Assembly: GCF_003994415.1 (NCBI RefSeq)
Contig: NZ_CP034689.1
Location: 4,092,001-4,156,000 of the forward strand
DNA length: 64,000 bases
Direction of reading: 5' to 3'
DNA from: Achromobacter spanius
GTDB taxonomy: Bacteria; Pseudomonadota; Gammaproteobacteria; Burkholderiales; Burkholderiaceae_B
A model generated the notes under the pieces. The model made no database searches. It saw only the letters and a list, made by a program, of their open reading frames with translations, and was not told the DNA's origin. A program made the translations under genes and the position numbers. Of the stretch, positions 8,643 through 16,429 are shown in pieces (position 1 is the stretch's first letter; every line of letters starts with the position of its first letter).

Positions 8643-8677
8643 AAAAAAAACGTCAGCGCGTGCTGACGTTTTTTTGG
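8643..8677. terminator. Bidirectional intrinsic terminator after mntH
   Basis: Long stem AAAAAAACGTCAGC against GCTGACGTTTTTTT around a short GCG/T loop, with A- and T-runs on either side. It separates mntH from the convergent small gene at 8722-8943. Confidence 0.88.
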
Positions 8678-8721
8678 CTTGCCGGTTATGCCCGCGCCCA
8701 AGACGGCGGCGCGCTGGCGCC

Positions 8722-8943
8722 TTAGTGGTAGGCGGAGACGACCGGATGCTGCTTGCGGCCCACGTCCATGTCGTGCAGGACTTCGCCCACCGCGCCGCCA
8801 AACGAGGACACGCGCAGCTTCAGGCGCAACCACATGCCACGGTTGAAGGGACTGGACAGGGTTTCCGCTTTGACGGCCTCGCGGATCAAGGACCGCTCCA
8901 GCGCATCCGACATACGGGCATTTTTCAACGCGGTATCGCTCAT
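8722..8943 (-). CDS. Small conserved-looking protein of unknown function (73 aa)
   Basis: A 73-residue protein starting at ATG 8941-8943, preceded by AAGGAGAG at good spacing, which makes it a convincing gene despite its size. It opens with a charged helix (MSDTALKNARMSDALERSL) and continues with a basic, Trp-containing middle (NRGMWLRLKLRV). A Gly-rich stretch and a His-Pro-Val-Val-Ser-Ala-Tyr-His end follow. It has no signal peptide or membrane segment and no cysteine. I do not recognise the family. It lies between the mntH terminator and tetR, on the same strand as tetR, with its own 183-bp upstream gap. Confidence 0.7.
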   Translation of the reverse strand: MSDTALKNARMSDALERSLIREAVKAETLSSPFNRGMWLRLKLRVSSFGGAVGEVLHDMDVGRKQHPVVSAYH

Positions 8944-9126
8944 GATTCTCTCCTTGAGAAAGCGCGATGTGGAACAACACGACTTCATGTTAGATCCGCG
9001 TTTGTTGCGCCGCAATAAAAACTTCAAGCATTTTTTTAACCGTTGCGCAATGGGGACAAACACCACCAAAGCGGTGCAGGCGGCACCACGTTAAGCACTA
9101 GTCTTGTGCAGCGCCGCCCCCCCCGT

Positions 9127-9780
9127 TCAGCCCGGGCGATGCGACTGAAGATGCGCCTGAATCAGCTTATCGGCCATGTCCGCCACGCGTCCGGCCGGGC
9201 CACCCTCGCCAAATAGCTGACTGGACACAAAGGCGCCTTCAATCAACAGCAGCAAGCCGTCGGCCAGAGCCTCGGGGTCGTGCGCGCCCATGCCCGCCGC
9301 CATCTCGTTCAAGCGGCGCCGCAGCTCCAGCTTGTGCTCTACGGCAACCGCACGGGCCGGATGCTGAGGCTCAGGGTATTCGACCGCGGCGTTGGTCAGC
9401 CCGCAACCGCGATAGCCGTTCACCACCGCGCGCTTGCCCAGGCCCGACAGGTAATCAAGCAATTGCGCACGCGGGTCGCCTGGATGCGCGTCGCAGGCGG
9501 CGTTGAAGCGCGCCCAGAATTCGGCGTCATAGTCGCGCAGATAGGCCGCCGCCAATTCGTCCTTGGACGAAAAACTGCGGTAAAGGCTGGGCTTGGTCAC
9601 GCCGGCCTGGTTGACGATGGCGTCCACGCCCACGGCGCGGATGCCGTCGCGGTAGAACATTTCGCGCGCCGTCTTGCGTATGCGGTCGGCCGCAAGCAGC
9701 GGCTTGGAAGCGGGTTGCGCCGCGGTATCGGGCGCGATGTCGGGCGCGATGTCGAACCCCGGATTGGGCTTGGTGGCCAT
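9127..9780 (-). CDS. TetR/AcrR family transcriptional regulator
   Basis: 217-residue repressor with a TetR helix-turn-helix at about residues 23-70 (REMFYRDGIRAVGVDAIVNQAGVTKPSLYRSF). A ligand-binding helical domain follows. The first ~20 residues form a short degenerate repeat (DIAPDIAPDTA). The ATG at 9778-9780 is chosen over an upstream start because CAGGAG precedes it at normal spacing. It is divergent from an MFS exporter gene, and the spacer holds an 18-bp inverted repeat fitting its operator. It probably represses the exporter and itself in response to a small-molecule ligand. Confidence 0.87.
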   Translation of the reverse strand: MATKPNPGFDIAPDIAPDTAAQPASKPLLAADRIRKTAREMFYRDGIRAVGVDAIVNQAGVTKPSLYRSFSSKDELAAAYLRDYDAEFWARFNAACDAHPGDPRAQLLDYLSGLGKRAVVNGYRGCGLTNAAVEYPEPQHPARAVAVEHKLELRRRLNEMAAGMGAHDPEALADGLLLLIEGAFVSSQLFGEGGPAGRVADMADKLIQAHLQSHRPG

Positions 9781-9835
9781 GCTGGACTCCTGAAAACTGC
9801 GCGAAAAACACATGCGTCAAAAAGCGCTTGACGAT

Positions 9836-9896
9836 GTTACTGACCGGTACGTACCATTCAAAAACTTGCAAATTCAGATACGTACCGGTAAGTAAC
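9836..9896. promoter_or_regulatory. 18-bp inverted-repeat operator between tetR and MFS gene
   Basis: The left arm GTTACTGACCGGTACGTA at 9836-9853 is repeated in reverse complement at 9879-9896 with 17 of 18 bases matching. Each arm includes the palindromic core of GGTACGTACC type, so there may be two dimer sites. The right arm ends exactly at the MFS start codon. The layout is that of a TetR operator controlling both genes. Confidence 0.75.
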
Positions 9897-11180
9897 ATGA
9901 GTATAGCCCGCCCCCCAATCCCCTTCCGCCACATCGGGCAAAACTACGCTTTTGTCGTGGTGGCGGTGATATTCCTGGCCTTGCTCGTGTCTGCCGGCCT
10001 GCGCTCCACGCCCAGCGTACTGCTGGTACCGCTGGAAGATGCCTTCGGCTGGAGCCGCAGTTCGATTTCATTCGCCGCCGCCGCGGGCATCTTCCTTTAT
10101 GGGCTGGTCGGCCCCTTCGCCGCCGCCGCGATGGAACGCTTTGGCTTGCGCCGCGTGCTGATCACCGCGCTGGTCCTGATGTCCGCCTCCAGCGCCGTCA
10201 GCGCCTACATGACGGAGCCCTGGCACCTGCTGATGAGTTGGGGCGTGTTCTCCGGCTTGAGCTCCGGCGCCGTCGCGTCCGTGCTGGGCGCCACGATCGT
10301 TAACCGCTGGTTCACCAAGCATCGCGGCCTGATGATGGGCCTGCTGACCGCCAGCACCGCCAGCGGCACCCTGGTCTTCCTGCCCATTCTTGCCACCTTG
10401 GCGTCTTCCGGGGACTGGACGCGCGTGGTCTGGACGGTGGCGGCGGCCGCCGCCGCGATGGTGCCGCTGGCTTGGTGGCTGGTGCCCGACCGCCCGGCCA
10501 ACGTCGGGCTGGTGCCGTTCGGCAGCGACCCACACGCCCCGCCCGCCCCCGTCGCGCCGCGCACCGGCATGTTGGCCGCCACCTTCGGCGCCCTGGCACG
10601 CGCGTCCAAGACCCCCACCTTCTGGTTCCTGTTCGCCACGTTCTTCATTTGCGGCTTCACCACCAATGGCCTGGTCGGCACGCACCTGATCGCGCTGTGT
10701 GGCGACCACGGCATGCTGGAAGTGCAAGCCGCGGGGCTGCTGGCGTTGATGGGTATTTTTGACCTGGTCGGCACCACGGCATCCGGCTGGCTGACCGACC
10801 GCTACGACCCGCGCAAGCTGCTCTTCGTCTACTACGCCTTGCGCGGCCTGTCGCTGATCTACCTGCCCTACTCCGATTTCTCGTTCTACAGCCTGTCGAT
10901 CTTCGCCATCTTCTTCGGGCTGGACTGGATCGCCACCGTGCCGCCCACCCTGCGCCTGACCACCGAAGCCTTTGGCGAACGCGACGCCGGCATCGTGTTC
11001 GGCTGGATCGTCGCGGGCCACCAGTTGGGCGCCGCCAGCGCCGCCTGGATGGCGGGCGCCATCCGCGAAGCGCAAGGCAGCTACCTGATGGCTTTTGTGA
11101 TCTCCGGCGTCACGGGGCTGATCGCCGCGTTCATCGCCTTGCGGATCGGCAAAAAGCGCGTGGTGCCGCAGCCCGCTTGA
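9897..11180 (+). CDS. Major facilitator superfamily transporter (OFA/oxalate-formate antiporter-like)
   Basis: 427-residue membrane protein with about twelve hydrophobic segments. It has the MFS loop signature between helices 2 and 3 (ERFGLRRVLITA) and a second copy in the middle (GWLTDRYDPRKLLF). Start ATG 9897 removes a 23-residue non-hydrophobic extension that would run through the operator. No good Shine-Dalgarno precedes it; the weak GGTAAG lies inside the operator arm, so initiation may be inefficient or leaderless. It is regulated by the divergent TetR protein. The substrate is unknown; overall look suggests a monocarboxylate-type transporter or drug exporter. Confidence 0.85.
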   Translation: MSIARPPIPFRHIGQNYAFVVVAVIFLALLVSAGLRSTPSVLLVPLEDAFGWSRSSISFAAAAGIFLYGLVGPFAAAAMERFGLRRVLITALVLMSASSAVSAYMTEPWHLLMSWGVFSGLSSGAVASVLGATIVNRWFTKHRGLMMGLLTASTASGTLVFLPILATLASSGDWTRVVWTVAAAAAAMVPLAWWLVPDRPANVGLVPFGSDPHAPPAPVAPRTGMLAATFGALARASKTPTFWFLFATFFICGFTTNGLVGTHLIALCGDHGMLEVQAAGLLALMGIFDLVGTTASGWLTDRYDPRKLLFVYYALRGLSLIYLPYSDFSFYSLSIFAIFFGLDWIATVPPTLRLTTEAFGERDAGIVFGWIVAGHQLGAASAAWMAGAIREAQGSYLMAFVISGVTGLIAAFIALRIGKKRVVPQPA

Positions 11181-11199
11181 ACGCTATCCTTGCGCGCAT

Positions 11200-11238
11200 G
11201 AAAATGCCCGGCATCTGATCTGGATGCCGGGCATTTTC
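11200..11238. terminator. Terminator between convergent MFS and livF
   Basis: Stem GAAAATGCCCGGCATC with loop TGATCT and the complementary arm ending in CATTTTC. The A/T-rich base of the stem allows it to serve both strands. It lies 20 bp past the MFS stop. Confidence 0.82.
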
Positions 11239-11301
11239 AACTGCTAGCTTTTCAGGCGCACATTGTCAGACGCACGCCCATTTCTCGCGCAGACAAGGTG
11301 A

Positions 11302-12042
11302 CTACGCCGAGGCTTCCTCGACTTCGCCCAGATACGCCGCCCGAACCTTCGGGTCATGCAGCATCTGCTTGGCGGGGCCGGACAGAATGATCTCGCCCGA
11401 CTCCATCACGTAGCCCCGATGGCTGTTTTCCAGCGCCAGGCGCGCGTTCTGTTCGATCAGCAAAATCGTCACGCCCTCGCTGGCAATAGTGCGCACCACC
11501 TCGAACACCTTTTCGACCATCAGCGGCGCCAAGCCCATCGAGGGCTCATCAAGCAAGAGCAGCTTGGGGCGCGCGATCATGGCTCGGCCCATCGCCACCA
11601 TCTGCTGCTCGCCGCCCGACAAGGTGCCGGCCGCCTGTTTGCGGCGTTCGGCAAGCCGGGGAAACAGCGTGAATACCCGGTCGGTATCCTGCCGAATCTG
11701 CGCCGCGTCTCGGCGGATGTACGCACCCATCGCCAGGTTCTCTTCGATGGTCAGTTGGCCAAAAATGCCCCGGCCTTCAGGCACCATGACCAGGCCACGG
11801 CGAACCAGTTCATGCGATTTCGTGCCACCGATCGACTGCCCGCCGTAGACGATTTCACCGCCCGCCAGCGGCACCAGGCCGCAAATGGCGCGTAGCGTCG
11901 TGCTCTTGCCCGCGCCGTTGGCGCCGATCAGGCACACGAGTTCACCCGAGTCCACGCGCAGGTCGATGCCGCGCACGGCACGGATGCCGCCATACGCCAC
12001 TTGCAGGCCGCGCAATTCCAATAAGGGTTGGGATGCCGTCAT
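11302..12042 (-). CDS. livF: Branched-chain amino acid ABC transporter, ATP-binding protein LivF
   Basis: ATPase subunit of the LIV-type importer, 246 residues. Walker A GANGAGKST, signature LSGGEQQM and Walker B LLLLDEPSMGL are all intact, and the MVPEGRGIF motif is diagnostic for LivF. The ATG at 12040-12042 overlaps the livG stop in ATGA; an upstream extension of 49 codons is only the shadow of livG. Last gene of livHMGF. Confidence 0.92.
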   Translation of the reverse strand: MTASQPLLELRGLQVAYGGIRAVRGIDLRVDSGELVCLIGANGAGKSTTLRAICGLVPLAGGEIVYGGQSIGGTKSHELVRRGLVMVPEGRGIFGQLTIEENLAMGAYIRRDAAQIRQDTDRVFTLFPRLAERRKQAAGTLSGGEQQMVAMGRAMIARPKLLLLDEPSMGLAPLMVEKVFEVVRTIASEGVTILLIEQNARLALENSHRGYVMESGEIILSGPAKQMLHDPKVRAAYLGEVEEASA

Positions 12043-12842
12043 GATGCCGGGCTCTCCTTGTGAATCAGCGGGTCTTGCGCCGCGCCGGCGCCCAGATACG
12101 CTTCGATAACCTTCGGGTCGCGCTGCACCTGGGCGGGCTTGCCCATGGCCAGCACCTTGCCGTATTCCAGCACCAGCACCCGGTCGCACAGGCCCATCAC
12201 CAGCTTCATGTCGTGCTCGATCAGCAGCACCGTGACGCCATCGTCGCGGATCTTTTCGACCAGCTTGCGCAGCACCACCGTTTCTGATGCATTCATGCCG
12301 GCGGCGGGCTCGTCCAAGGCCAGCAGCTTCGGGTCCGTGGCCAGGGCGCGTGCAATTTCCAGGCGGCGCTGATCACCGTAAGGCAAGGAGCGCGCCACGT
12401 CATTGGCGCGATGGCCGATGCCCACGTAGTCCAGCAGTTCCTGCGCCCGCGCCTCGATGGCCGCTTCTTCCGCCCGCGTGGCGCGCGTGCGCAGCACCGC
12501 GCCCAAGACGCCAGCCTTGGTGCGCAGATGGCGCCCGATCATCACGTTTTCGATGGCGGACAAATTGGCGAACAGGCGAATGTTCTGGAACGTGCGCGCC
12601 AACCCCGCGTAGGCGACCTCATGCGGCTTCTTGCCGGACAGGGATGCACCGTTGAACGTGCAACTGCCGTCTTCCGGGATGTACAAGCCGGTCAGCACGT
12701 TGAACAGCGTGGTCTTGCCCGCGCCGTTGGGGCCGATCAGGCCATAGATTTCGCCCTGTTCAATATCGAAACTGACATCCGACAAGGCTTGCAGGCCGCC
12801 AAAGCGTTTGCCCAGGCCCTGCGCTTGCAGCAGTTTGCTCAT
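12039..12842 (-). CDS. livG: Branched-chain amino acid ABC transporter, ATP-binding protein LivG
   Basis: Second ATPase of the importer, 267 residues, with Walker A GPNGAGKTT. The LivG-typical signature region is LPYGDQRRLEIARAL, where Tyr-Gly-Asp replaces Ser-Gly-Gly, and Walker B is LALDEPAAGMN. The start at ATG 12840-12842 overlaps the livM stop by 4 bp; the frame upstream of it runs inside livM and is not coding. A C-terminal branched-chain-ABC extension with PKVIEAYLG is present. Confidence 0.92.
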   Translation of the reverse strand: MSKLLQAQGLGKRFGGLQALSDVSFDIEQGEIYGLIGPNGAGKTTLFNVLTGLYIPEDGSCTFNGASLSGKKPHEVAYAGLARTFQNIRLFANLSAIENVMIGRHLRTKAGVLGAVLRTRATRAEEAAIEARAQELLDYVGIGHRANDVARSLPYGDQRRLEIARALATDPKLLALDEPAAGMNASETVVLRKLVEKIRDDGVTVLLIEHDMKLVMGLCDRVLVLEYGKVLAMGKPAQVQRDPKVIEAYLGAGAAQDPLIHKESPAS

Positions 12843-13927
12843 GCCGCACCTCCTTGCGCCTTCGACGACAGCTCGCGCTTGCGCACGGCCGATGGCCACA
12901 AGCCCGCCGGGCGGAAAAGCATGACGCACACCATGGCCAGGCCAAACAGCAGCATGCGGATGCCTTCGGGGTCCAGCACCACGGCGCCAAACACCATGTG
13001 CTGGAAGGGTTCCACCACCGCGCGCAGGAACTCCGGCAAGGCCGCCAGGATCAGCGCGCCCAGGATCACTCCGGGGATATGCCCCATGCCGCCCAGCACC
13101 ACCATGCACAGAATGGAAATCGACTCCATCAGCGAGAAGCTCTCGGGGCTGACAAAGCCCTGCATTGATGCAAACAGCGCGCCCGCCACGCCGCCGAAAG
13201 ACGCGCCCATGGCGAACGCCAGCAGCTTGATGTTGCGGGTGTTGATGCCCATGGCCTTGGCGGCGATCTCGTCTTCGCGGATGGCCTCCCAGGCACGCCC
13301 GATGCGAGAATTCTGCAGGCGCACGCACACCACGATGATGATCAGCGTGATGGCCAGCAGCAGGTAGTAATACTTTTCAGGCCCGGTGAAGCGCATGCCC
13401 AGCAGGCTTTCCGTGCGCCCGAACGAGAACTCGCCCACCTTGAAGGTATCGATGCGGTTGATGCCCTGCGGCCCGTTGGTAATGTTGATCGGGGCATTCA
13501 GGTTGTTCAGGAAGATGCGAATGATCTCCCCGAAACCCAAGGTCACGATGGCCAGGTAATCGCCCCGCAATTTCAACGTTGGCGCCCCCAGCAGCACGCC
13601 AAACAGGCAGGCCACGGCCAGCGCAATCGGCAGGATCGCCCAGAACGGCAGGTGCAGCCCGAAATGCGGCGACGCCAAAAGCGCCCAGGTGTACGCGCCC
13701 ACGGCGTAGAACGCGATGTAGCCCAGATCCAGCAGGCCGGCAAAGCCCACCACGATGTTCAGGCCCAGCGACAGCATCACGTACAGCAGGGCAAAGTTCA
13801 GGATGCGCACCCAGCTCTGCCCGGCCATGCCGATCACAAAGGGCAGCACCGCCAGCACGATGCCGATCAGCGCAATGCCGATCAAGTTGCGGGTCGACAG
13901 CCCGCTGTTTTTCAGGGATACGTTCAT
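12839..13927 (-). CDS. livM: Branched-chain amino acid ABC transporter permease LivM
   Basis: Inner-membrane permease, 362 residues, eight to ten hydrophobic helices, with the LivM motifs GLNIVVGFAGLLDLGYIAFY near residue 60 and an EAIREDEIAAKAMGIN loop that contacts the ATPase. The ATG at 13925-13927 overlaps the livH stop in ATGA. It forms the heterodimeric channel with LivH. Confidence 0.92.
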   Translation of the reverse strand: MNVSLKNSGLSTRNLIGIALIGIVLAVLPFVIGMAGQSWVRILNFALLYVMLSLGLNIVVGFAGLLDLGYIAFYAVGAYTWALLASPHFGLHLPFWAILPIALAVACLFGVLLGAPTLKLRGDYLAIVTLGFGEIIRIFLNNLNAPINITNGPQGINRIDTFKVGEFSFGRTESLLGMRFTGPEKYYYLLLAITLIIIVVCVRLQNSRIGRAWEAIREDEIAAKAMGINTRNIKLLAFAMGASFGGVAGALFASMQGFVSPESFSLMESISILCMVVLGGMGHIPGVILGALILAALPEFLRAVVEPFQHMVFGAVVLDPEGIRMLLFGLAMVCVMLFRPAGLWPSAVRKRELSSKAQGGAA

Positions 13928-14853
13928 GCCCGGTCTCCCACACGTTCGCCCAAGAGGCCGGAGGGGCGGAAGATCAGCACCAGCACCAGCACGAAGAACG
14001 CAAACACGTCCTGATAATGGCTGCCCAGAAAGCCGCCCGTGATGTCGCCGATATAACCCGCGCCCAGCGCTTCGATCACGCCCAGCAGCAGCCCGCCCAC
14101 CATGGCGCCCACCATGCTGCCGATGCCGCCCAGCACCGCGGCGGTAAAGGCCTTCAGGCCCAGCATGAAGCCCATGGTGTATTGCGACACGCCGTAATAC
14201 GTGGCGACCATCATGCCCGCCACGGCGGCAAGCGCCGAGCCGATCAGGAATGCCGCCGAAATCACCGTGTTGATGTTCACGCCCATCAGCCCCGCCACTT
14301 CCCGGTTCTGCGCGGTGGCGCGCATGGCCGTGCCCAGACGGGTCTTGTGCACGATGGCCAGCAGGCCGCCCATGATCAGCGCCGCAATCACCACGATGGC
14401 GATCTGCAGCGTGCTCATGCGGGCGCCGGCAAACTCGAACACGCGCGGCGACAGCACTTGCGGAAAGTTCAGGTAGTTGCGGCCCCAGGCCATCATGGCC
14501 ACGTTCTGCAGGATGATGGACACGCCGATGGCGGTGATCAGCGCGGCCAGTCGCGGTGCACGGCGCAGCGGCCGGTAGGCCACGCGCTCGGCCGTCCAGC
14601 CCACCGCCATGCACAGCGGCACAGACACCAGCAGGCCCACGCCTATCACCACGAAGGCAGACACGCCGGGGTCGCCGCCCACCAGCGAAATGGCGACCGT
14701 CGTGGCCGCCATGGCGCCGATCATGACGACATCGCCATGCGCGAAGTTGATCAGCCCGATGATGCCGTACACCATGGTGTAGCCAAGGGCGACCAGGGCG
14801 TACACGCTGCCTAGCGTGACGCCGTTAATCAGTTGTTGAATGAAGATATCCAT
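13924..14853 (-). CDS. livH: Branched-chain amino acid ABC transporter permease LivH
   Basis: Permease of 309 residues starting MDIFIQQLINGVTLGSVYAL, the standard LivH opening. The YGIIGLINFAHGDVVMIGA motif and the ATPase-docking loop with MRATAQNREVAGLMGVN are present. The ATG at 14851-14853 is chosen over a start 26 codons upstream, which lacks similarity to the family. The 156-bp gap to the upstream binding-protein gene may hold a processing hairpin or weak attenuator, though I see none that is convincing. Confidence 0.92.
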   Translation of the reverse strand: MDIFIQQLINGVTLGSVYALVALGYTMVYGIIGLINFAHGDVVMIGAMAATTVAISLVGGDPGVSAFVVIGVGLLVSVPLCMAVGWTAERVAYRPLRRAPRLAALITAIGVSIILQNVAMMAWGRNYLNFPQVLSPRVFEFAGARMSTLQIAIVVIAALIMGGLLAIVHKTRLGTAMRATAQNREVAGLMGVNINTVISAAFLIGSALAAVAGMMVATYYGVSQYTMGFMLGLKAFTAAVLGGIGSMVGAMVGGLLLGVIEALGAGYIGDITGGFLGSHYQDVFAFFVLVLVLIFRPSGLLGERVGDRA

Positions 14854-15009
14854 AGGGGCCGCGGAAATAAGCCTGGAAAAAGTCGCGCAACGCAGCGGCC
14901 CTGGTCTTGACGGACGGGACGCTGCGGGCACGGCGCCACGCCGAGCGGCGCAAGCGCAAAGAGTGGGCGGACACCGGCGCAGCCGGCCCCGCCCGGGGTT
15001 CAGCCCGCC

Positions 15010-16155
15010 TTAGTTGGCTTGGCTGACCATCGTTTCAACCATCTCCCACTTGCCGTTCTTGACTTCGTAGATGGTGACCGAAATTTCCTTGAGATCGCCA
15101 TTCGCGTCATAGGAAATGTGCTCGCTGGTGGCGCCCTTGCGGTTCAGCTTGGCCAGCGCCGGCAGGTACTTCTCGGGGTCGGACGACCCGGCTTTTTCAA
15201 TGGCCGTGATCATGTTCCAGGCGCCGTCATAGGCGTACGGCGCATAGACGCCGGGGGCCTTCTTGAAACGCGCCTCGTAGCGCTGGGCAAAGTCCTTGCC
15301 CGCCGTCATCTTGTCCAGCGGCACGCCGGCCAGGGACGCGAACGTGCCGTCGGCGGCATCGCCCGCCAGCTTGATGAACGTGTCGCTGCGCGTCATTTCG
15401 CCCGACACCAGCGGGGCCTTCAGGCCCAGCGTGGCCAACTGGCGCTTCATGGGACCGGACTGCGCGTCCAGGCCACCGTAGAAAATCGCGTCGGGCGCGG
15501 CGCCCTTGATGTTGGTCAGGATGGCGGTGAAGTCGTTGGCCTTGTCGGTGGTGTATTCGCGGCGAACAATCTCGCCGCCCGCGGCCTTCACGGCCTTTTC
15601 CACTTCGTCGGCCAGACCTTGGCCATAGGCCGTGCGGTCGTCGATGATGGCAACCTTCTTGGCCTTCAGGTTCTGCACCATGAACTTGCCGACCGCCGCA
15701 CCCTGCTGGGTGTCGCTGGTCATCATGCGGAACGTGGTTTCGTAGCCCTGCTTGGTGTATTCCGGCGACGTGGCCATGGCGATCTGGGGCAGACCGGCTT
15801 CATGGTAGACACGCGACGCGGGGATGGTGGTGCCCGAATTGAAGTGGCCCAGAATGCCCACGACTTCCTGGTCAACCAATTGCTGCGCCACCTGCACGCC
15901 CACGCGCGGATCGGCCTGGTCATCGCGCGACACCAGCACGAACTTGGCGGGTTCGCCGTCGACCTTGATGCCCTTCTTATTGGCTTCTTCCAAAGCCAGG
16001 TTCAGCCCGTTCTGCATGTCTTCACCGTAGTGCGACTGCGGGCCGGTCAGCGGGGCGGCAAAGCCAAGTTTGATGTCGGCGGCCGACGCGGCGGCCGTCA
16101 TGCCCACCGCGGCGATGCTGGCGGCGAGTAGCTTCAAAGTCGTGCGGAACTTCAT
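15010..16155 (-). CDS. livJ: Branched-chain amino acid ABC transporter substrate-binding protein
   Basis: Periplasmic receptor of 381 residues with a Sec signal peptide of about 25 residues ending Ala-Ser-Ala, then mature ADIKLGFAAPLTGPQSHYG. It has the Peripla_BP_6 fold with VGILGHFNSGTTIPASRVY, the lobe that binds the amino-acid backbone in LivJ/LivK. It is the first gene of the livJ-HMGF set and probably the most abundantly expressed. The gap of 274 bp upstream contains a possible minus-strand -10 (TATAAC near 16212-16217). Confidence 0.9.
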   Translation of the reverse strand: MKFRTTLKLLAASIAAVGMTAAASAADIKLGFAAPLTGPQSHYGEDMQNGLNLALEEANKKGIKVDGEPAKFVLVSRDDQADPRVGVQVAQQLVDQEVVGILGHFNSGTTIPASRVYHEAGLPQIAMATSPEYTKQGYETTFRMMTSDTQQGAAVGKFMVQNLKAKKVAIIDDRTAYGQGLADEVEKAVKAAGGEIVRREYTTDKANDFTAILTNIKGAAPDAIFYGGLDAQSGPMKRQLATLGLKAPLVSGEMTRSDTFIKLAGDAADGTFASLAGVPLDKMTAGKDFAQRYEARFKKAPGVYAPYAYDGAWNMITAIEKAGSSDPEKYLPALAKLNRKGATSEHISYDANGDLKEISVTIYEVKNGKWEMVETMVSQAN

Positions 16156-16395
16156 GGGGAATCCTCCGGGGTCTCGGATGGCCGTGTACTGATAGCGGTA
16201 CTTAAGGCCTTGTTATACCTGAGCTTTTAGCCAGGCTTTTGGTTTTTCTACTACCACGGGCCCGGCGGTGGCCGGGTCCCGCGACTGCATGTTCTGCAAG
16301 GCCTGGATGCCGGGTTGCGACATCCAGACTTGAGGTGCGACCGGATTTTCGTTCCAGTGCAACCTTGCCCGATATTGGAGATAACCCTCAGTCAT

Positions 16396-16421
16396 CGAGG
16401 GTGACTTTGTGGTCACCCTCG
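16396..16421 (-). terminator. Hairpin downstream of putA (terminator-like)
   Basis: Ten-base perfect stem CGAGGGTGAC with a 6-base loop, starting 9 bp beyond the putA stop. It lacks a clear U-tract on the minus strand, so it may be a processing or Rho-assisted site rather than a classical terminator. The rest of the 16156-16429 gap holds the livJ leader and nothing else I can name. Confidence 0.6.
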
Positions 16422-16429
16422 CCGTTCGG

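Noticed and set aside
16213..16416. 67-codon minus-strand open frame between putA and livJ
   Set aside because: Its first codons lie inside the hairpin at 16396-16421, it has no ribosome binding site, and it occupies the livJ leader; composition is not clearly coding.
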